A stretch of 8,195 nt of DNA from NCBI GenBank assembly GCA_041486115.1, contig JBGPKT010000105.1, positions 1-8,195 on the forward strand. Reading direction: 5' to 3'. Shown here in pieces: positions 3,752 through 8,195 of the stretch. Position 1 is the first letter of the stretch. Every line of letters starts with the position of its first letter. The translations under genes were made by a program, and so were the position numbers. The notes beneath the pieces were generated by a model that was given only the letters and a program-made list of their open reading frames with translations, was not told the DNA's origin and made no database searches. Source of the DNA: JACQBY01 sp041486115. Its GTDB lineage: Bacteria; Nitrospirota; Nitrospiria; JACQBW01.

Positions 3752-5302
3752 ATGGATATCGGACAACTCGAACAATTCGAAGAAATCGGCAGGGGCGGCA
3801 TGGGGATTGTCTACAAAGCCTGGTCCACTGGCGCGAAGCGCTGGCTTGCGGTTAAAAAACTCCATCCTCAACTGGCGGCGGACCTCCGCTATCAAAAACT
3901 GATTCAAAAAGAAGCGCTCAGCCTATCCCTTTTAAAGCACCCCAATATCGTTTCGCTTATCGCTTTCGGCTCGGTTTCATCCGGGGAAATTCCGGTCTTT
4001 GGATCGGTCGCGGACAATTCGTTCCGCGCAAGCGATCCATCCGGTCTTTGGACCGACCGATCCATAGGTCGGAGGGTCGGAGATGAATATGGCATGGTCA
4101 TGGACTATATCGATGGATTGAATTTAAAAGAGTGGCTCATCGTCAACGGTCCCCCCTCTTTTGAACGCCTTCTGCCTCTTTTTCTGGAGATCTCCTCCGC
4201 TCTGGCCTATCTCCATCAAAACAATATTTTTCATCTGGATTTAAAACCTGAAAACATTTTGATTTCTCATGCCGGCAAGCCTTATCTTTCTGATTTCGGG
4301 ATAGCCTCCATTCAAGGCGACCTTCAAAATACGGCGCCGCTCACCGGTCCCTTCGGAACGCTCGAGTATATCTCCCCGGAACAGGCCAGAGGGGAAGCGC
4401 CGGACGGAAGGAGCGATTTATATTCGCTCGGAATGATTTTTTATACCCTTATCCATGGAAAGAGTTTTTTTAAAGGGATGGAGAAAACAGCGGTTTGGGG
4501 GAAGATCGTTTATGAGACGCAACCGTTTTCATTAACCTTTCCCCCTGAAATCCCTCCGCATTTTCAATCGGTCATCCGAAAATTAGTTGAAAAGGAGCCG
4601 GCGCAGCGATTTCCCGATGTCCAATCGTTACTGGAACAGTGGCGACCGGTTGGATCTATGGATCGACCGGTCGGCGCATCGACAGGCCGCCTGTTCAGCG
4701 CGTCGTCGTTTGAAAAACCGGTGATTCTGGCTTTTGGTCTGGCCCTGGTGGTCGTTTTATTTTTAATCGGGAAAATGTTTGAACCCCCGAAGTGCGGAAC
4801 GGGTTGTCCGCCTCAGATCGCAAGGGTTCAATCTCGCGATCAGCAGGTTATTCAGGAAGTTCATGAAACGCCGGCGATGATGAACGGCGAAATTCCAACC
4901 GGGTGCAGAACGGGTTGTCAGAAAATTGAAATAGTTTTTTTAAATAAAGAAAAAGGGGTCGAAAAAGAGTTTGATTCTCCCGGTCCGGTCTTCGGATCGC
5001 CGGATCCACAGATCGGACTGCCGCCAACGCCGGATGACCATGAATTGGAAGCGTTTCTCATGGAGTTTAAGAGAAACGCCGAACAAAAGGACCTTGGCGC
5101 CATAGAAAAAGAGATCCGGTTGTCACCTTCCGGAAGGGAGAGGTTTCAGGAGATGTTCCGCGATTCCCGCGAAATCAACGTGGAATTTCAGCAAATCAAA
5201 CGGGAAGGTGCTTCCATTATCGTCGATTCCCGGATGAGTCCGTCGATCCAGGGAACGCTTTTCTTTCAAGACCGGTCCTGGCATTTACAATTTTCCTCTT
5301 GA
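3752..5302 (+). CDS. Transmembrane Hanks-type Ser/Thr protein kinase with extracytoplasmic domain
   Basis: This 516-residue protein has a cytoplasmic kinase domain (about 8-296), a proline-rich juxtamembrane linker, one membrane segment (323-341), and an extracytoplasmic C-terminal part. Kinase motifs are the glycine loop GRGGMGIVY (13-21), ATP-binding Lys35 (AVKK), helix C Glu54, catalytic loop HLDLKPEN (161-168; Asp163, Lys165, Asn168), DFG (181-183), GTLEYISPE (202-210) and Arg286. HRD is changed to HLD, so it is a non-RD kinase, but all catalytic residues are present. The beta4-beta5 loop (about 74-112) is expanded by roughly 30 residues and coincides with repeat DNA, including reverse element E. 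Elements F and G lie just outside the membrane and encode CGTGC and CRTGC. Residues 430-516 look like a small alpha+beta domain, perhaps NTF2-like. It is the last gene of the tad cluster, so it likely phosphorylates Tad-related or regulatory partners. Substrates are unknown. Confidence 0.92.
   Translation: MDIGQLEQFEEIGRGGMGIVYKAWSTGAKRWLAVKKLHPQLAADLRYQKLIQKEALSLSLLKHPNIVSLIAFGSVSSGEIPVFGSVADNSFRASDPSGLWTDRSIGRRVGDEYGMVMDYIDGLNLKEWLIVNGPPSFERLLPLFLEISSALAYLHQNNIFHLDLKPENILISHAGKPYLSDFGIASIQGDLQNTAPLTGPFGTLEYISPEQARGEAPDGRSDLYSLGMIFYTLIHGKSFFKGMEKTAVWGKIVYETQPFSLTFPPEIPPHFQSVIRKLVEKEPAQRFPDVQSLLEQWRPVGSMDRPVGASTGRLFSASSFEKPVILAFGLALVVVLFLIGKMFEPPKCGTGCPPQIARVQSRDQQVIQEVHETPAMMNGEIPTGCRTGCQKIEIVFLNKEKGVEKEFDSPGPVFGSPDPQIGLPPTPDDHELEAFLMEFKRNAEQKDLGAIEKEIRLSPSGRERFQEMFRDSREINVEFQQIKREGASIIVDSRMSPSIQGTLFFQDRSWHLQFSS
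3991..4052 (+). repeat. 13-bp direct repeats flanking element E in the kinase loop
   Basis: TCCGGTCTTTGGA occurs exactly at 3991-4003 and 4040-4052, 49 bp apart, on either side of the reverse 18-bp element. The two copies are read in different frames (PVFG versus SGLW), so protein-level conservation cannot explain the identity. A third, 15/16-matching copy of the longer TCCGGTCTTTGGATCG is at 4984-4999. Confidence 0.8.
4010..4027 (-). repeat. 18-bp palindromic element, copy E (reverse orientation, in kinase)
   Basis: The + strand reads GCGGACAATTCGTTCCGC. Its complement GCGGAACGAATTGTCCGC matches the consensus at 16 of 18 positions, with differences only in the loop. It is the only inverted member and is translated as ADNSFR (kinase residues 87-92). 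Its flank GCAAGCG is the complement of the CGCTTGC before copy B. Confidence 0.8.
4051..4067 (-). repeat. Second small repeat motif, copy 1 (reverse)
   Basis: The complement of 4051-4067 reads CTATGGATCGGTCGGTC and matches 4656-4672 at 15 of 17 positions in the opposite orientation. It immediately follows the second 13-bp direct repeat and is followed by GTCGGAGGGTCGG. It is part of the expanded beta4-beta5 loop of the kinase. Confidence 0.55.
4644..4672 (+). repeat. Second small repeat motif, copy 2, with palindromic ends
   Basis: GACCGGT at 4644-4650 and ACCGGTC at 4666-4672 are perfect 7-bp inverted arms around a GGATC-TAT-GGATC core. Positions 4656-4672 match the complement of 4051-4067 at 15 of 17 bases. 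It encodes the doubled RPVG peptide (residues 298-308) in the juxtamembrane linker, again outside the folded kinase domain. Confidence 0.55.
4794..4811 (+). repeat. 18-bp palindromic element, copy F (in kinase)
   Basis: This is an exact match to the consensus GCGGAACGGGTTGTCCGC, preceded by CGAAGT as in copy C. It is read as CGTGCP (kinase residues 348-353), just outside the membrane segment, in a frame different from copies C, D and I. Confidence 0.92.
4905..4922 (+). repeat. 18-bp palindromic element, copy G (degraded, in kinase)
   Basis: GCAGAACGGGTTGTC (4905-4919) matches 14 of 15 positions, but the last three bases have diverged, breaking the stem. It is read as CRTGCQ (residues 385-390), in the same frame as copy F and 93 bp after it. 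Confidence 0.75.
4984..4999 (+). repeat. Third copy of the TCCGGTCTT block in the kinase gene
   Basis: TCCGGTCTTCGGATCG matches 3991-4006 at 15 of 16 positions and is read in the same frame, giving PVFGS at residues 412-416 as at 81-85. The two sites are on opposite sides of the membrane in the mature protein, so homologous function is unlikely. It is followed by CCGGATCCACAGATCGG, another partly inverted GGATC-rich stretch. Confidence 0.55.
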
Positions 5303-5385
5303 TCTCCCCCAATCGGCTATTCCAATTAAAAAATAAATCTGTTAAGATCTTTCATTGATTTTATTACTATTTTTAATGGATATTC

Positions 5386-6879
5386 GTGTATTATCCCGAT
5401 TTTAAAGAATTCGAACAAAAGGCAAAAGAGGGAAATTTAATCCCCGTTTACCGGGAGATCCTCGCCGACTTTGAGACCCCGGTTACCGCTTTTTTAAAAA
5501 TTGACCATGGAGATTATTCCTATCTTCTTGAAAGCGTCGAGCAGGGAGAAAAGATCGGCCGCTACTCCTTTATGGGGAGCAGTCCGTTCATGGTCTTCCA
5601 GAGCAAGGGAAAGACGGTGACCCTCATCCGCGAGGGGAAAAAAGAGGTGATCCGGAAAGTCTCCGACCCGCTCAGGAAGTTGCAGGAGATTATGGCCTCT
5701 TTTAAGCCGGTGGTGACCGAAGGAATCCCCCCTTTCCATGGCGGGGCGGTGGGATATATGAGCTACGACGCCGTCCGTTTTATGGAAAAAGTCCCCGACC
5801 TGCTTCCCGATCCGCTTAAAGTCCCCGACCTTTTGTTTTTGATCACCGACACCCTTTTGGTCTTTGACCATATCAATCACCGGATCAAAGTGATATCAAA
5901 TGCCCGGATTGAATCGAACGGAGTGCGGAACGGTTTGTCCGCGCCCAAAAAAGCCTACGACCGGGCGGTCAAAAAGATCGATCAAATTATTCAAAAGATC
6001 AACGCTCCATTGAAGCTAAGAAAAAAGGCTCGGAAAAAAAAGTCTGCAAGGCTTGTTTATGAAACCTCCAGGGAGGAATTTTTGAATGCTGTTACCGCGG
6101 CCAAAAAGCATATCAAGGCGGGGGATATTTTCCAGGTTCAGATCTCCCAGAGAATTTCGAAGACCCTTTCGGTTGATCCGTTTGATCTTTACCGTTCGTT
6201 AAGGCAGGTCAACCCTTCTCCTTATATGTTTTATCTGAAGTTAAAAGATTTAAAAATTGCCGGTTCCTCCCCGGAACTGCTGGTCCGGTCGGTCGGCGGA
6301 AAAGTCCAGACCCGTCCTATCGCAGGGACCTATAAAAGGGGGGCGACTGAAGAAGAGGACCGGATGCTTGAAAAGAAACTTCTGGCAGACCCTAAAGAAC
6401 GGGCGGAACATGTCATGCTGGTCGATCTCGGAAGGAACGATCTGGGACGGGTCTGCGACTACCACACCGTCCATGTCGACGAGTTTATGATCATTGAGCG
6501 GTACTCTCACGTGATGCATATCGTTTCGAATGTGGTGGGGATTTTGAGAAAAGAGAAGAATACCTTTGATGTTTTAAAAGCCTGTTTCCCGGCGGGGACG
6601 TTAACCGGAGCCCCCAAAATCAGAGCGATGGAAATTATTGAAGAACTTGAAAAGAGCCGGCGGGGGATTTACGGCGGGGCGGTCGGATATTTTTCATTTT
6701 CGGGGAACCTCGATACCGCCATTGCGATCCGCACCATGGTGATCCATAAAAACAAGGTCTATTTCCAGGCCGCCGCAGGGATTGTGGCCGACTCGGTTCC
6801 CGAAAGCGAGTATGAGGAGACCCTGAATAAAATGAAGGCGCTTATGAAAGCGCTGGAGTTAGCCGAGCAAGGATTATAA
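5386..6879 (+). CDS. trpE: Anthranilate synthase component I
   Basis: TrpE converts chorismate plus ammonia (from TrpG) to anthranilate, the first committed step of tryptophan synthesis. The 497 residues match the family's full length. The feedback-inhibition motif LLES (47-50) and NPSPYMFYL (276-284) would bind tryptophan. The chorismate-binding domain includes PIAGTYKRG (311-319), HVMLVDLGRNDLGRV (342-356), FPAGTLTGAPK (401-411) and GIVADSVPESEYEET (465-479). The GTG start at 5386 is chosen because MYYPDFKEFEQKAKEGN is the usual N terminus and an in-frame TAA lies 12 bp upstream. No clear ribosome binding site precedes it. An out-of-frame ATG at 5376 overlaps the start. One 18-bp element (5925-5942) encodes VRNGLSA at 180-186 in the linker between the N-terminal and catalytic domains, in the third possible frame. 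No Trp-rich leader peptide is seen upstream. Confidence 0.97.
   Translation: MYYPDFKEFEQKAKEGNLIPVYREILADFETPVTAFLKIDHGDYSYLLESVEQGEKIGRYSFMGSSPFMVFQSKGKTVTLIREGKKEVIRKVSDPLRKLQEIMASFKPVVTEGIPPFHGGAVGYMSYDAVRFMEKVPDLLPDPLKVPDLLFLITDTLLVFDHINHRIKVISNARIESNGVRNGLSAPKKAYDRAVKKIDQIIQKINAPLKLRKKARKKKSARLVYETSREEFLNAVTAAKKHIKAGDIFQVQISQRISKTLSVDPFDLYRSLRQVNPSPYMFYLKLKDLKIAGSSPELLVRSVGGKVQTRPIAGTYKRGATEEEDRMLEKKLLADPKERAEHVMLVDLGRNDLGRVCDYHTVHVDEFMIIERYSHVMHIVSNVVGILRKEKNTFDVLKACFPAGTLTGAPKIRAMEIIEELEKSRRGIYGGAVGYFSFSGNLDTAIAIRTMVIHKNKVYFQAAAGIVADSVPESEYEETLNKMKALMKALELAEQGL
5925..5942 (+). repeat. 18-bp palindromic element, copy H (in trpE)
   Basis: GCGGAACGGTTTGTCCGC is identical to copy D in tadC. 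It begins on the third base of a codon and is read as V-RNGLS-A, which makes trpE the gene that supplies the third forward frame. It is located in a linker that varies between TrpE proteins. Confidence 0.9.
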
Positions 6880-6945
6880 AATGAAGCCAGATGTCCCGGA
6901 TAGAACTGCCGGGGGATTGCCCTGCCGGGAACAGAGATAGGAAGT

Positions 6946-7024
6946 TGTCATTGCGAGCGAAGCGAAGCAATCTTGCCATCCTGAACCGAGATCGCCGCGC
7001 ACCCTATGGGTGCTCGCGATGACA
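6946..7024. repeat. 79-bp terminal-inverted-repeat element between trpE and trpG (MITE/REP-like)
   Basis: The ends TGTCATTGCGAGC (6946-6958) and GCTCGCGATGACA (7012-7024) are inverted repeats matching at 12 of 13 positions. Inside are GCGAAGCGAAGCAATC-type sequence next to the left end and a perfect hairpin GCACCC-TAT-GGGTGC (6999-7013). The TCATTGCGAGCGAAGCGAAGCAATC style (here from 6948) resembles a repeat seen across many bacterial genomes between genes. It encodes nothing. It separates genes that are often adjacent or overlapping, so it is probably an insertion into the trp operon. Confidence 0.8.
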
Positions 7025-7071
7025 GGCCAGGGGAGCATGTGGAACTTAGAATATAAAATGAGCCTTAACCG

Positions 7072-7677
7072 ATGATATTAGTGATTGATAATTACGATTC
7101 GTTTACCTATAACCTGGTTCAATATCTCGGAGAGATGAACCAGGTTCTGGAGGTCCGCCGAAACGACGAGATCACCCTGGCTGAGATTGAGAAGATGGCG
7201 CCCGATCAGATTGTGATCTCTCCCGGTCCAGGCACGCCGAAAGATGCCGGGATTTCCATTGCGTTAATCAAATATTTTGCGGGAAAAATCCCGATTCTCG
7301 GGGTCTGTCTCGGGCATCAGGCGATCGGAGAAGCTTTCGGCGGGGATGTGGTTCAGGCCGGCCGGATGATGCATGGTAAAACCTCCCCCATCTTTCATGA
7401 CAACAAAACGATTTTCAAAGGACTTCCCAAGCCCTTTGAAGCGACCCGGTATCATTCGCTGATCGTTAAAAGGGAGACGCTCCCCGATTGTCTTGAAATC
7501 AGCGCCTATACCGCCGAAAATGAGATCATGGGGCTCAGGCACCGGGAATATCTCGTCGAAGGGGTACAGTTCCACCCGGAGTCGATTCTGACGACGTATG
7601 GAAAAGAAATTTTAGACCGGTTTATCCATCTGCGAAGCGCGGAACGGGTTGTCCGCAAACCCGCGCACAGCCGATAA
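7072..7677 (+). CDS. trpG: Anthranilate synthase component II, glutamine amidotransferase
   Basis: TrpG hydrolyses glutamine and passes ammonia to TrpE. In some bacteria the same subunit also serves aminodeoxychorismate synthase. The class I amidotransferase triad is complete: Cys79 in GVCLGHQ, His168 and Glu170 in QFHPES. The SPGPGTP loop (50-56) and MMHGKTSPI (99-107) are typical. The N terminus MILVIDNYDSFTYNLVQYLG is canonical and fixes the ATG at 7072, although upstream GAGCC is only a weak ribosome binding site. At 201 residues it is slightly long. The family usually ends near the LDRFIHL stretch (181-187). The extra tail RSAERVVRKPAHSR is encoded by an 18-bp element (7639-7656) and its flank. 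trpD starts 5 bp after the stop. Confidence 0.97.
   Translation: MILVIDNYDSFTYNLVQYLGEMNQVLEVRRNDEITLAEIEKMAPDQIVISPGPGTPKDAGISIALIKYFAGKIPILGVCLGHQAIGEAFGGDVVQAGRMMHGKTSPIFHDNKTIFKGLPKPFEATRYHSLIVKRETLPDCLEISAYTAENEIMGLRHREYLVEGVQFHPESILTTYGKEILDRFIHLRSAERVVRKPAHSR
7639..7656 (+). repeat. 18-bp palindromic element, copy I (3' end of trpG)
   Basis: This is an exact match to the consensus GCGGAACGGGTTGTCCGC, preceded by CGAAGC. It is read as AERVVR, and with its flank it gives RSAERVV, the same peptide as TadC residues 44-50. It forms most of the additional C-terminal tail of TrpG. Confidence 0.92.
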
Positions 7678-7682
7678 ATTCA

Positions 7683-8195
7683 ATGATCAAACAATCGCTT
7701 TCGAAATTAATCGAAAAGGTCTCTCTCTCCGAAGAAGAAGCCTATCAGGTGATGACGCTCATCATGGAAGGGGGAGCGACCGATTCCCAGATAGCCGCCT
7801 ATATGACCGCCCTCCGGATGAAAGGGGAGACGGTGGCAGAAATTGTCGGTTCGGCCAGGGCGATGCGCGAAAAAGCGACCCGGATCACCTCGAACGCGCC
7901 GAGGACGGTCGACACCTGCGGGACCGGCGGAGATCAAAAAGGGACCTTCAATATCTCCACGACATCGGCCTTTGTCATCGCCGGCGCAGGATTAACCGTT
8001 GCCAAACATGGGAACCGCTCGGTCTCTTCCTCCTGCGGGAGCGCCGATGTATTGAAAACGCTTGGAGTGAAAATCGATCTTCCTCCTGAAAAAGTTGAAA
8101 CCCTCGTCAATAGCATCGGGATCGGATTTTTGTTCGCTCCCCTCTACCACGGATCGATGCGGCATGCCAAAAAACCGAGAGAAGAGACCGGCATC
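7683..8195 (+). CDS. trpD: Anthranilate phosphoribosyltransferase, 3'-truncated by the window
   Basis: TrpD transfers phosphoribosyl from PRPP to anthranilate, the second step of the pathway. The frame is open from ATG 7683 to the window end, 171 codons, about half of the usual 330-350 residue length. The alpha-helical N-terminal domain (1-70, with AAYMTALRMKGET at 38-50) is followed by the PRPP-binding CGTGGD (79-84), NIST (90-93), KHGNRS (108-113) and SSSCGSADVLKTLG (115-128). The final GFLFAPLYHGSMRHAK (148-163) is also typical. All anthranilate and PRPP residues expected in this half are present. The start is the first ATG after trpG. No Shine-Dalgarno sequence is visible in the 5-bp gap or the trpG tail, so translation probably depends on coupling to trpG. 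The overlapping frame at 7649-8089 is a shadow of this gene. Confidence 0.95.
   Translation, partial: MIKQSLSKLIEKVSLSEEEAYQVMTLIMEGGATDSQIAAYMTALRMKGETVAEIVGSARAMREKATRITSNAPRTVDTCGTGGDQKGTFNISTTSAFVIAGAGLTVAKHGNRSVSSSCGSADVLKTLGVKIDLPPEKVETLVNSIGIGFLFAPLYHGSMRHAKKPREETGI

Noticed and set aside
4794..4811. 18-bp copies as operator sites for a shared regulator
   Set aside because: Nearly all copies are deep inside coding regions far from promoters, and they alter the encoded protein. An added binding role is not excluded, but nothing supports it.
5376..5405. ATG mini-frame overlapping the trpE start, as a possible leader peptide or alternative start
   Set aside because: It is out of frame with trpE, contains no Trp codons, and no terminator/antiterminator pair is visible, so there is no case for attenuation.
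6881..6940. 19-codon frame directly after trpE
   Set aside because: It has no ribosome binding site of its own, no Trp codons and no known similarity. It precedes the inverted-repeat element and is likely chance.
1452..7656. CRISPR array or tandem repeat explanation for the 18-bp copies
   Set aside because: Spacing is irregular, from 6 bp to almost 2 kb, copies occur inside genes in several frames, and no cas genes are present.
7649..8089. Open frame of 146 codons overlapping trpG and trpD
   Set aside because: It is out of frame with trpD, whose conserved CGTGGD, KHGNRS and SSSCGSADVLKTLG motifs occupy the same DNA. Its own product is Arg/Asp-rich, with no recognisable features.

Overview
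The window reads as a chromosomal segment of a Gram-negative, moderate-GC bacterium. It contains a sigma-54-type activator, a lipobox lipoprotein, Tad-type secretion proteins and a Hanks-type kinase. The trpE-trpG-trpD order and TrpE type would fit Nitrospirota or a deltaproteobacterial-type lineage. That placement is a guess from gene style, not a computed result. No phage genes, CRISPR array, rRNA or tRNA were seen.

Layout, all genes on the + strand. (1) 1-836: C-terminal part of a sigma-54-dependent activator, cut by the window edge. (2) 837-1149: a 313-bp non-coding stretch with a candidate sigma-54 promoter and a hairpin-rich repeat-like block. It leads into a small exported Ala/Lys/Glu/Pro-rich repeat protein (1150-1398), which is followed by a strong intrinsic terminator (1493-1528). 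(3) 1617-5302: a tight cluster of a coiled-coil lipoprotein, a TadB-like protein, a TadC-like protein and a transmembrane Ser/Thr kinase, with ATGA overlap or 3-9 bp gaps. This suggests one operon linking a Tad/type II-like export platform to phospho-signalling. (4) 5386 to the window end: trpE, trpG and the first half of trpD, the entry steps of tryptophan synthesis from chorismate. TrpE and TrpG form anthranilate synthase, and TrpD transfers phosphoribose to anthranilate. A 79-bp terminal-inverted-repeat element lies between trpE and trpG.

The most striking signal crosses gene boundaries. An 18-bp imperfect palindrome, consensus GCGGAACGGGTTGTCCGC, occurs nine times in about 6.2 kb. One copy is intergenic and eight are inside coding sequence: three in tadC, three in the kinase, one in trpE and one at the 3' end of trpG. 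It is read in all three forward frames and once in reverse, and it is open in all six frames. It falls only in linkers, loops or tails. Two unrelated proteins (TadC and TrpG) therefore share the peptide RSAERVV. This resembles the protein-coding palindromic elements known from Rickettsia (RPEs), but the sequence is not one I recognise. The kinase also carries a second small inverted motif and a three-copy 13-16 bp block, so its beta4-beta5 loop looks built largely from repeats.
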